The notes under the pieces were generated by a model that did not search any database, was not told the origin of the DNA, and was given only the letters and a program-made list of their open reading frames with translations. Position numbers and translations under genes: made by a program. Positions 50,538 to 60,359 of a stretch of DNA of 64,000 nt are shown in pieces. Where the stretch lies: positions 72,129,449-72,193,448 of the forward strand of contig NC_071355.1 of assembly GCF_943734655.1 (NCBI RefSeq), in the 5' to 3' direction. Positions within the stretch are counted from its first letter, which is position 1. Every line of letters starts with the position of its first letter. The DNA is from Sabethes cyaneus (lineage: Eukaryota > Arthropoda > Insecta > Diptera > Culicidae).

Positions 50538-51641
50538 TCAGACCGGAGAAGTGATAATTTCTGACCCGGTGGTGGTCGTTTCGCTAACGATTTTCATCAG
50601 TTCACTATGATAGGTGTCCAACATGCGACGCATTACTTTAACAATCTCAAGGTCACTTATTTGGGCGGCACCCACCATTGAATCTGGACCGCAGGCTCCA
50701 ACAATTGGATCTGGTTGAGTGGCTCCGACAACTGGATCTGGTTGACCGGCTCCGACAACCGGGTCTGGCTGGGCGGCTCCAACAGCTGAATCTGGCTGGA
50801 CAGGCAAAACGTTTTGCATCGGACTATTAACGGTGAATAGTTCTTCTAAACCCCGAAGCAATCCTTTAGCGGTGTTTTGCCACGCAGTGCCTTGCGCTGT
50901 ATTGATGCTCTTAACTATCTCGGAAGCCTGTGGAACACGCCCATCGATGAACGCTCGAAAGGTGTCACGAAATGTTGGGGGAGGAGGAGGATCGCTAGGC
51001 GCAGCCACGACTTCTGCCGGGGCTGCCGCTCCTACCTTGGCTTCATTCTGTTCTAAATATTTGCGAAGTTCTTCTTCGAAATTGCCAGAGGAAGCGGTGG
51101 TTCGTCTTTGGCCGCGAACTCGATCTCTTTGACGGTCTCGTGGTCTGTTACTACGATTTCGCTGCCGTGTAGGACGTGTGCGTTGACGATTTCTGCCCAC
51201 CGGTATGCACATATCGCAGGTGCAAGGCGGAGCAGAAAAAGCAACCGGAGCAGCTACCAAAGCAGCAGTATCGGACGAAGCTGCACCAACGACGGCATCG
51301 TCGCCACCGTTCGGGCGTCTTCGGCGGCGAGAGTTCGTGTTTGAATTACCCTGAGCGGCGAGAATTTCGTTTCTTAACGTTTCAACTGGTTTTGGCGGAG
51401 GTCCCGTTTCGACCGGTGGAGGAGGAAGCGTTGTTGTAGTGGTCGTCGTTGGATCCAGCTGGTTTCGCCACTCTTTCATGGCTACGCCGATGGAACCAAC
51501 GATTCGATCTTGCCATTTCTGTGCATCTTCCGGTTTCGGGCGCAACCATTCCCAATCGAATGGTCGCTGGTTTGTGCCGTTTCGGCGACCGAATAGCTGT
51601 CGTTTGACAATCGTTTTACTATGTCTTTCAGGGAGAACCAA
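50538..51641 (-). CDS. gene C: secreted/disordered protein with QPDPVVGA repeats; 5' exon not found
   Basis: A 367-codon minus-strand ORF ends at a stop at 50538-50540. No ATG lies at its 5' side: the frame stays open to a stop near 51705 and reads a hydrophobic LWCFLFLVLPE. Candidate splice acceptors are gaaag at ~51622 (strong polypyrimidine, phase 2) or acgacag at ~51600 (phase 0). The product has a Trp-rich start (FDWEWLRPKPEDAQKWQDRI), a poly-Thr run followed by PPPPVETGPPPKPVETL, a CTCDMC cysteine cluster, a very Arg-rich stretch, and five 9-residue repeats (QPDSAVGAA, QPDPVVGAG, QPDPVVGAT, QPDPIVGAC, GPDSMVGAA). It lies 3' of gene D on the same strand with similar composition. Family is unknown. 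The hydrophobic start may be a signal sequence or read-through of intron. Confidence 0.7.
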   Translation of the reverse strand: MVLPERHSKTIVKRQLFGRRNGTNQRPFDWEWLRPKPEDAQKWQDRIVGSIGVAMKEWRNQLDPTTTTTTTLPPPPVETGPPPKPVETLRNEILAAQGNSNTNSRRRRRPNGGDDAVVGAASSDTAALVAAPVAFSAPPCTCDMCIPVGRNRQRTRPTRQRNRSNRPRDRQRDRVRGQRRTTASSGNFEEELRKYLEQNEAKVGAAAPAEVVAAPSDPPPPPTFRDTFRAFIDGRVPQASEIVKSINTAQGTAWQNTAKGLLRGLEELFTVNSPMQNVLPVQPDSAVGAAQPDPVVGAGQPDPVVGATQPDPIVGACGPDSMVGAAQISDLEIVKVMRRMLDTYHSELMKIVSETTTTGSEIITSPV

Positions 51642-51693
51642 AAACAGAAAACACCAAAGGCCAAAGTTAGATTTATAACATGAGGTATTATTG

Positions 51694-51699
51694 TTTATT
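51694..51699 (-). terminator. poly(A) signal for gene D
   Basis: AATAAA on the minus strand lies about 180 bases after the proposed gene D stop (51878-51880) and just upstream of the gene C coding segment. It suggests the two are separate transcription units, though read-through or alternative splicing is possible. Confidence 0.45.
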
Positions 51700-51877
51700 T
51701 ACATTCATAGTTCTAACGATAAATAACAATAACAAGTGTGCTAAAGCGCTAGCGTTTGTTTGATTGTTTGATTGTTTGTTTTTGTTTATGGATATGGCGA
51801 TGTGTGAAGGATGCTCGAACTGCACGGGTCAGCACAAGATGCATTCATGACTGGGTTGAAAATCTAGCTGGCCACGA

Positions 51878-54800
51878 TCAGCTCTTCTGACCGGTGATCA
51901 TGTTTCTCCACGGTTTGAAGAGGTCCAACTTGAACAGAGTTCGCACTAGAAAAAAATTATATCGCGGTTATTTTGGCATGAAATGGATGGATCATCCAAT
52001 GGTGGAGGACGTACATGGACTGGATGCGAATGATTCCGCCAGCGTCCCGGTTGATGTGCGGGTCGTACGCTCCCTGGGAACGCAGGTACTCTTGGCGACG
52101 TTGTCACTTTTGGGTGTTGGCTTAGTGGCAGCATTTTTAGTGCGCTGCTGAACCGCTTCGACAAATTCGTTGAATTTGGGAACACTTTTTTGCAGTAGCT
52201 GTGCCGGTACGCTCGCCAGCCCTTGGTTGTCACTTTTTGCGCAATGTTCTTTGACGGTTTTTACGATAAAGTCCTGCATGCCCGGGGTTAGCGATGTCCG
52301 ACCGGCTGGGGATGGGCCGGCTTCTGGGTAATTGTCGTTACGGTGCCGGTGACGACCGGAACGGGATCTGCGACGTCGACGGTCATCCAGGTTGCTGTCC
52401 AAGCTTCGCTTGGGGTGGGGCCTCTCTGGCAATGCTTCTTCACTATTCTCGAAAGAGTACTCCATGGATTCCATCTTTTTTGCGACAGTTGTCCTGGGTT
52501 TGATTCGAGGCGTCGTAGAAGTTGCTCTTGCGGCAGATCTTTTGGTAGTTGAGGTTGAGGGTCTTCGAGTGGCAGATTGTGGCTGGTTCATGAGTTGTTG
52601 GACACGATTTAGCTGTCGGGTAGGTTCGGTGGTTGATTTCAGGCTTTTGTGAATATCCAACGATTTCCGGAGAGAACTTCGACCATTTTGCTGGGGTTTT
52701 AACGCGAACACATCTTTCCAGTTGTCTGTTTGAGTCCTTGGTGGCATTTCCCGTTCCGGTATGGCTTTTGGCGAGTTGAACGAATGGATCAGCTTACGAA
52801 GCATGGTCTTGTTGATGCGAGCCTGTCGGCGCCAGGCACGGCGTTGGGCGAGCCGCTTTGCAGGGTCTGTTTCTAGAGATTCGTCTTCGGGGACAACGCT
52901 GTTACGGGTGAATTCGCTGTCGGGGATACTTTTCTTAGAGCGCAATCGAAACCGAACTCGCTTACGTGAGGGCTTTTCTATCTTCGATGGTGTGGTTTTA
53001 GTGGTCGTTGTAGGAGCTTCCGTTGTAGTTGTTGTCGTGGTAGTGGTGGTGGTTGTGGTCGTAACCGGAGTGGTAGTAGTTCGACGTGGTTTCATGAAAC
53101 GTGGTGGTACATTTTCTGGCCTTCGGTGTTTCATGCTCCGCAAAGCCTTGCGATCTTCAATCGCCTTAATTTCTTCGATTGCGATAGGATTCGTACGCAG
53201 TAGATCACTCTCTCGTTTCTGTACTTCGATGGCTGCCTTCGCTGGAGCTGGTTTACCGCTAAATAAACAGTTCATCAGCTGTTCTCTTCGCTGTGGAAAA
53301 TTTCGAAGTCGACGTAAACGTTTCCTGGACAGCTCGTTGGAGGAAGCGTCATCGGAGAGATTACATGTACGAACATCCCGGCAACGATTTGCAGCTGTGC
53401 TTTCCACCGTAGAATCTGGGTCAGGGGAGACACAGACGGCAACTGAGTTAACGGCCGATTCCGTCTGTTGCGTATCCTCGGTGTTATTAATATGCTGAAG
53501 ATTCCATAGTTTGAGCTTGCGTTTAAACAGATGTTTGTTGCGGCACAGTTTGGATTGGCGACGCACCACTTGGCAGGGGACTTCCTCTTCTTGATTCTGC
53601 GGGTTCCCAACTGTAGAATCCAACTCTGCACCCTTGCGCTTCTCTATTCGATGCGGTAGCTGACTCGAAAGTGTTTGGTTTGCTTTGGCATCAGCTTCGT
53701 TGTTGCAACCAAGATGGAAGAAATTATAATTCACAACTCCTCCAAGTTTGCGAGGCTCTGCACGATGGTGACCTACTAGTTGGTAAGGAGAAACCATCTC
53801 CGATCCATTGGATCCAATGAACTTGACAATTGTTACATCCTGCGAATCTGGAGTGTTGGAAGCTGTGTTGCTGAAAGGATTTGGGGACTGTTTCAACTCT
53901 TTGTCGTGTTGGGTTACGCTAGAGATTTCACCAGAGACGGGTTCAGCGGGAATGGGATCGGGTTCAAGAGTGGACAGGGCAAACGCTTGCCAGAGCTTGA
54001 AAAGCGCACTTGTTAAGAACTGAACAACTGGACTGGTCTGTCCAGAAGGTTCGCTTGTGTTCGGTTCATCGTTAGAACTGTGATCAATTTCAGACGAAAA
54101 GGATTCATACCTGTTTCTAGCAGTACGAGGACGGCCGTCATTTTCTGAATGCAAGTCTGGGTTTTCCCCGGCACTTCGGGGTTGATGGTCGATTGTAGAA
54201 TGATTATGAGATGAGCTAATGGATGCCACAGGAGATGGCACATGCGTAGAGTTTTGATCGGGATTTAGTTCCTGAAAACTGGCTCCTGTTAATTGGGGAG
54301 TTCTAATGAATGAAACTGACCGCTGTCTATTGCTAGACTTCTCTTACCTGCTGCATATCAGTTGTAAGTTCAACGGGATCGCTAGGCGATCGTTTGTATC
54401 GGTAGTAATTACCTCCATGCCCGTATTGAGAATGTCCATAAGGACGTTTATAGCCGTAGTGCCCTTGATGGCCATAATGGCCGCGATTGCCGTAGTGCCC
54501 TTGATGGCCATAATGACCGCGATTGCCGTAGTGCCCTTGCTGACCATAATGACCGCGATTGCCGTAGTTACCGTAATGACCATAATGCCCGTACTGATAG
54601 TGATGGTAATGCTGATGTGTATGATGCATTTGTTGATGCTTCTTGTGTTTCTTATGTTTACCACCGACAAGTGGATCCTTCTCCCCGCTCTCACCACTGG
54701 CCGCAGCTCGAACCATATCGTGGTGCAGTGGTTCTATGCTACCGTCTTCGTTGAAATAACCGACTATTTGTGGAAGCAATTCCGGGTGATGGATGTCCTC

Positions 54801-56937
54801 TGCATGAAATGGTGAGTGCACCACAATTTCGATATCATCACTGTACGGCGATGATGACTCATCATGTAAGTGGCTTTGAACCATTGGAGCTTCTGCATTG
54901 TCCGCATCTTCAGTTAAACCATTCTCAGCAGCAGCATCGCCTTCATCTACATTTTCCGTTACCGGAACAATCTCTCTATCGTCGGGTTCCTCCGCGGATA
55001 GCTGGCGTTTAATGTGCTCCGGACGAAAAGCTTTGTGGCTCAGTAAGACTTTTGACTGTTCACTACTTTCCACACTTACTGATTGAATTTCTTCGAAGGG
55101 ATCTTCGTGAACTGGCATTACTCTAACCCTTGGGATGAATTCCTCAATTGTGCCGTCAGCATTATATAGTCCTATTAACCGCGGCGATAAATCGTCTTCA
55201 TAAACATCTTCATAAACATGTTTCACGATCGTGTTTTCCTCAGACGACTGACGAAAATTTTCATTTTCTTCGCTTGCAGCCAAGTCACGCTTCTGGTGCT
55301 CCGGTCGGTAGGCTCCATGTGAGTGATTCAGTTCTGCATCCCGTGGATCTTCTGCACTAGTTTCCACACTCGGCAGCGGTTCTTCGTCGATCTGTACGGT
55401 TACCGGATGAAAATGTAACGCCGATGGAAACTCGTCAATCGTTCCATCCCTATTATAGAAACCAATCACTCTTGGCACCTCACCACTATCAACTTCCTCT
55501 GCATCCTCCGCATTCTCCGCATCATCCTCATCGTTCTGATTGCCAGCCTCTTCTTCTGGTATTTCTTCTGATTTGATTGTGTTCTCTTCCGTCGCTTGTT
55601 CCTGGGAAACCATCGAATCATGCTTCTCCTCCTGATGTTCCATTTCTACACTAGCTTCCAAATCACGTTTCTGATGCTCTGGCCGGAACGCTCGATGTTC
55701 AATGGGCTGAACTTTTTCCTGACTTTCCACGTCTTCCTTGCTTTCGACTTGTGTTTCTTCGACTGAAACGCTAGGAACGACTGTTGTTGCTTCCTCAATC
55801 ATTTCCTCTGCTTTCGGAATTTCGACCACTTCATCTTTCGACTCCTCTGCAACCTCTGCAGCCTCTGCAGACACTACTTTACCCTCCTCAATCGATTGCT
55901 CTTTGCTCTCTTCAACGGCCGTCTCTTCCTGGCTAGGGTGTTTTTCCTCAACAGATTCAGTAGACTCCAAATCACGCTTCTGATGCTCCGGTCGGAAGGC
56001 AGAGTACTTTTCCCGTATTGCAATCTCATCGATTTGCTCTTCATGTCTGTCATGGTTATAGTGGTGCACCGCCGGAAGCAACTCATCTATAGTTCCATCT
56101 TCGTTGTACAAACCCTGCAATCTTGGAGCCATATCCGGATAGACTATGTCCGTCCAGCCCCGGGTCACGATCACACTTTCTAAACTGTTTTGTGGAATTT
56201 CATTACCAACCACCAATCGGGTCCAGACGGGCCTCTCAAATCGTTGTTCTTCCATTGGTTCTTCCATTTGTTGTTCCTTTGGATCTTCATCGACGGTCGA
56301 CAGCTGTCGTTTCCGATGGAAACGACGACCAAACCGACGCCTATGTGCTTCCATTCCAAACCGGTTTTCATCCAGTGAATCCTCCTCACTTAAAGCTTCC
56401 CTGCGACTACGATGCAACGGATAAATCGAACCGTCTTCATTGTACAAACCAATCAGCTGCGGTAAAAGTTCCTCCGGAACATACGGTTGATGCATTACCA
56501 AATCCATCGAATCGGAACCATGACCGGCTCTAGCAAACGGAGACTTCCTGGCTGTCTCCGCCGAATGCGACTCCTTATCTTCGTTTGCGTTGGGATTCTC
56601 CGCTCGCACCATATGTAACCGTTTTCGTGTTTGCGCTAATGAACGAATTTTGGATGAACCACGAAAATGAACGGGAGTTCGACCACGTATATTTCTCATC
56701 AGTTGAGCCTGTCAAAAAGCAGAAAATACAAAACACTTTTGTCACTAACTTTAACCAATAAAAAAGGTAATCGCTGGGGCTAACCTGTGCAATGGCATTA
56801 TCCGCCATCCAGCAGCTAATCGCTAGCGCCGTGCAAATCACCAGCAGGAAATGACGCGCCTGTAATCGTGAACAAAAATCACAAATTATCACCATATTCT
56901 AGCAAGAAAAAAAAACTTTCAAATCAAACACTACCAT
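51878..56937 (-). CDS. gene D: ~1587-aa secreted repeat polyprotein, five coding exons
   Basis: Minus-strand exons are 56935-56937 (ATG only), 56785-56859, 54348-56708, 52015-54271 and 51878-51945. Introns are 75, 76, 76 and 69 bases with GT/AG ends (gtagtg, gttagc, gtaaga, gtacgt), and phases agree throughout. Exon 2 encodes the signal peptide (M|ARHFLLVICTALAISCW). Residues ~107-690 hold five motifs like LIGLYNEDGSI (GLYNEDG cores at about 113, 225, 442, 539, 676) and four (F/Y)RPEHQKR motifs (264, 367, 493, 587) ending in Lys-Arg, between Glu-rich stretches. Residues ~732-794 are Gly-His-Tyr-Gly repeats after a His/Lys-rich run. Exon 4 adds a mucin-like Thr tract (~1210-1239) and many basic pairs; exon 5 ends RNMITGQKS. 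Family is unrecognised. Dibasic sites after each RPEHQ suggest a processed precursor or an extracellular matrix/eggshell protein; that is inference. Confidence 0.75.
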
Positions 56938-57027
56938 TCTGAATATCGACACTTGTTCCCACTTCAACTAACTAATCTATCAGAAAACTACTTCTCGCTA
57001 CACATCGCTTTCGAAACGTGGCTGGTT

Positions 57028-57064
57028 GACTGACTGACGGATTACCCAATGTAGGCTCTTATAA
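57028..57064 (-). promoter_or_regulatory. gene D core promoter (TATA + initiator)
   Basis: Minus strand: TTATAA at 57064-57059 (within cccttataagagc), then tandem initiator-like TCAGTC at 57037-57032 and 57033-57028. The T of the TATA box to the A of the first initiator is 29 bases, the usual insect spacing. The predicted 5' UTR is ~98 bases to the ATG at 56937. TATA promoters are common in tissue-specific secreted-protein genes. Confidence 0.65.
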
Positions 57065-57660
57065 GGGACTCATCTGCTGCGGCCACAGATGCCCAAATGT
57101 TTTGTAAACTGACCACAAGCCCGATGGTGTTCGGTTCGTCGATGGCACGGTGGTGCTTTCGGCTGCTCGCTAGGTCACCAGGACTGTTTGCAAACCGTTG
57201 CACCGGCTAGAATCACGTGCGACACGGTGTGCTTTTGCAAACAAACGTTGTTAGTAAACAGTAACAGCTGAACGGTTGGACCTGTTACCGTTTTGTTGAG
57301 GGCCGTCATTTGGGAGAGTACCGTAAGGCACAGAAACCGCGCGGCTAGCTAGCGTGGGAGAACTGGCCGGCCGGATCGGGCAAGGGGCATTCACCTGTGC
57401 AGTTTTGATGCAGAAATTTTGAAACTTCTTAATTTTGTGTACGTAAACCGATTACAATCTCTTCGGTCACTATCGCAGCAAATTAGAAAACTTGCTCGAA
57501 TTGAGACTAAAATGTGTTGTATTCTTAGCACATATAGTAAAATTTGATTTATATATTTTGAAGCTAATTGATTGCTTACTACCAATCAAAGATGTTTGAA
57601 AAAGCTTATTTCAAACTGTGTATGTTTTTGAAATGCAAAATGTGATAGATATTATTTTTG
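57065..57660. other. upstream regulatory region of gene D
   Basis: The first ~320 bases upstream of the TATA box are GC-balanced and free of repeats, unlike the AT-rich DNA beyond 57400. Enhancer content cannot be read reliably by eye. Confidence 0.3.
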
Positions 57661-57924
57661 ACTGATATTAAAAATAAACTGAATAGGGTAGAGGATCCAT
57701 ATTTCGCCAGTGGTATTTTCAAATTGTAAGTAATAGGGTGACGGATCCATATTTCGCCACTTTTATCCTAAAAATTTACTTGAAACGAAGTAGATCAAGG
57801 TTTTAAAGGTTCATATTTTTGATAACATGTGAACAATATTATTCGGACATTTCTTTTACTGATTCAGTACTCATATTCGCACTGAACTGCGTATTTTGCT
57901 CGTTATATTAATTATTTAGATGTA

Positions 57925-58270
57925 CAGCCCGGACTCGATTATCCGGGTGCTCATTTTTATTTTCAGCCCGGATAATCGAATCACCCGGATAATCGAATCA
58001 TCATTTTTGGTACAAAATTTTTTTTGGTATTACAAGTTTTTTGACTTTTAGATATCAGAAATGTTTTATTTATTATTGATCTATCTTCCCAAAAGTCAGA
58101 AAAATCCTTTCTTACGATTTTTTCCACTGATGATTTTTTTTGGTACAATATTATTTTTTGTATGTTATGTTTTCAATATTTAGGTATTATAAATGTTTTT
58201 TTTTATTATTGATCAATCTCCCCTAAAGTAATAAAATTTCTTTTTTGGAATTTTTTTTACTGATGATTAC

Positions 58271-58309
<39 letters not shown>

Positions 58310-58618
58310 AATGATGATGGTGATGATGCTTTTTAAGTAAAAAAATTGATTTCATCATCGCAGGATTTATTTTTGTTTTTTTCGCCGATAAAAGGGATAT
58401 AAGAAAGGAATTTTATAGCTTTAGGGAGGTTAATCAATGCTTGTCTAATTGGAATCATCATGTAGCATGAAAATTATAACATTTGAGTTTAAAATAAATC
58501 AGTAAAAAAAAATTTTTTTTTTCCACCCGGATAATCGAGTCTAAAAACCCGGATAATCGAATCCCCGGATAATCGAATCCCCGGTTAATCGAATCCCCGG
58601 ATAATCGAGTCCGACCTG
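57925..58618. mobile_element. Tigger/pogo-like MITE flanked by TA
   Basis: The left end CAGCCCGGACTCGATTATCC and the inverted right end CAGGTCGGACTCGATTATCC differ at two of 20 positions and are flanked by TA on both sides. Further cccggataatcgaatc copies are stacked just inside each end (57985, 58540-58600). CAG-starting ends with a TA target fit pogo/Tigger elements. The interior is AT-rich with a GAT microsatellite and no ORF. Confidence 0.8.
58262..58328. repeat. (GAT)n microsatellite
   Basis: About 22 GAT/ATG-type triplets occur with a few interruptions (attac, ataatg, atggtg). It lies within the Tigger-like MITE and has no coding context. Confidence 0.9.
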
Positions 58619-58805
58619 TATTAGCTGAACCCAAATTTCGCCACCCGGTGGCCAAATTTCGCCAGCCTGCACTTGTTGTCTCTTTGGTGATTGAAATAGC
58701 AATATATTTCGTGAAGTGAATGGTGTTGAAATTCAAATGATGAAGTCCTAAAACTCTGAATCCACTGTTAATACTTTTTACAGTTAAGAAAACTGTAATA
58801 TTCAA

Positions 58806-58955
58806 TAAACGCTGGGCGGTGTTACTAGTGTCAATAGGATGCACTAGCCCCGTTATAGTCTTGTACTCTAATAACCAGCTGCGAAGTCTTTCGATAAAGA
58901 AGTGTCAAGTCTTAAAGACGTTTATAATCCAAGGCTTTGCTTCAATATTCAGTAT
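58806..58955 (+). mobile_element. tRNA-derived SINE, copy 4 (5'-truncated)
   Basis: It shares the SINE body with copies 1-3: tgtcaataggatgcactagc, then cttgtactctaataaccagc, gcgaagtctt, aagaagtgtcaagtc and ccaaggctttgctt. The tRNA-like head is missing. It sits inside the nested DNA element at 57684-59635. Confidence 0.7.
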
Positions 58956-59639
58956 AGATGATGAACATTTAGTTCACCAATTTTATAGAAAAAATGACGA
59001 AATTAGAGACCAGCCAACGAAAAAGGTTTAAAAAAATCAAGTGGCGAAATATGGATCCATGACTAAAAATGAATACCATATTTCGCCACTTTAATTTTGG
59101 TAAATTTTTCAAAATTATCTGAAGTTCAAAGTGAAATTGGTATAAAATTAGTTGAAATATTGTACACAGAATCATGTTAGTCAAGAATAATTAATTAATG
59201 AAACAGTTTTATTACATTTTTCCCCAATTATATTTTCGCCTCTCGTTTTGATTTTGTAAAAAATATACCCCGTTTATGAGATGGTGTTTTCAAATTCTGA
59301 GTACTATCTGATAATTTAGTAAAAAGTGAAAGATATGAATGATTTTTGCTAGAACAGTTCCTACATTTTACCAATTCGTTAGATAATTTCTTTTAAGTGT
59401 ACCAAAAATATGCAAAAAGGCTTTGGATTCATCAAACTGGCGAAACATGGCTCCTGGCGAAATATGGATCCACTACCCTACCTAATAACTTAATAACAAG
59501 TCAAAGGTATTAATTATTTTTGGTGGTACATGACTTTATTGTTACCAATTCAACAGATAATTTCTTTTAAGTCTTCCAAAAATATGTAAAAAGGCTTTAG
59601 ATTTATCAAACTGGCGAAATATGGATCCTCTACCTTATC

Positions 59640-60350
59640 ATGTATTAAACGATTTTATCACAATAATTAAAAATTATTTACGAGCGTCTTAGTAGATTTT
59701 ATCATCATTTATATTTCACTTATTAATTTACGATTTATTCACTTTTTTGACGCGTACTTACCTAAGGTTGCATTAGAAAAATATTTTTTTTCAGAAAAGA
59801 CGTCAGAAAACATTTTATTTATTGTTGAGGTTTTGATCCTCAAAACAACTACTATGTTTTCGCGAAGCAATTTAATCTATTTATGATTATGATTATAATT
59901 ACTTTTGGTGTGTTCTGATATATACTTAAGGAATTATTATTCAATCCAGCTTACCTACTTTTTGATATACTAAATTCACCGTAGTTTGCCCATTCATTAC
60001 CAAAAGATTGTTTTCAAAAGCATGCTTTAGTCTAGAAAAATCAAGTAATCGTAGAATGGTGAATCTATTTTTAAGCAATTAATGTATTTATCGCAGAAAT
60101 ATCGGCCGATCAGACTACAAAATCCGTTTGTCCAGGTTACACCGTGAGCAAGTTCTACATAGTAATTTCATAGAGATCTGCCGTAGCTTGGGCACTCCAG
60201 TTGATTTGAAACTCGATTGGAAATTAGACAGCAAATTACACAAATTGGACTTGAATCACCACTTGAATTGGAATTTTAAAACTTGACGCTCATTATAGAC
60301 CTTTTATTGTTAAAATGAAGATTGAACTGAAGATTTCGCATCAGTTCGCT
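59640..60350. other. AT-rich non-coding DNA, nothing recognised
   Basis: No ORF, repeat shared with the window or splice context was found. Confidence 0.4.
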
Positions 60351-60359
60351 ATTACTATA

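Larger units (their letters stand above)
57684..59635. mobile_element. element with 'ggatccatatttcgccag' inverted ends, with nested insertions
   Basis: Outer ends tagaggatccatatttcgcc (57689) and inverted ggcgaaatatggatcctcta (59612-59631) match. Inner near-copies lie at 57734 (gacggatccatatttcgcca), ~59041 (gtggcgaaatatggatccat) and ~59455 (ctggcgaaatatggatccac), so two or more related units are nested or tandem. It is non-coding. A Tigger-like MITE and a SINE lie inside. Confidence 0.75.

Noticed and set aside
52761..53498. 245-codon plus-strand ORF with long Val run
   Set aside because: It is the antisense shadow of the Thr-rich segment of gene D exon 4 (acc/act codons read as gtt/ggt).
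51992..54241. The 749-codon ORF taken as an independent gene with its own start
   Set aside because: Its apparent start is a GTG codon; the frame is open upstream to a splice acceptor at 54272 in phase with the preceding exon, so it is better read as exon 4 of gene D.
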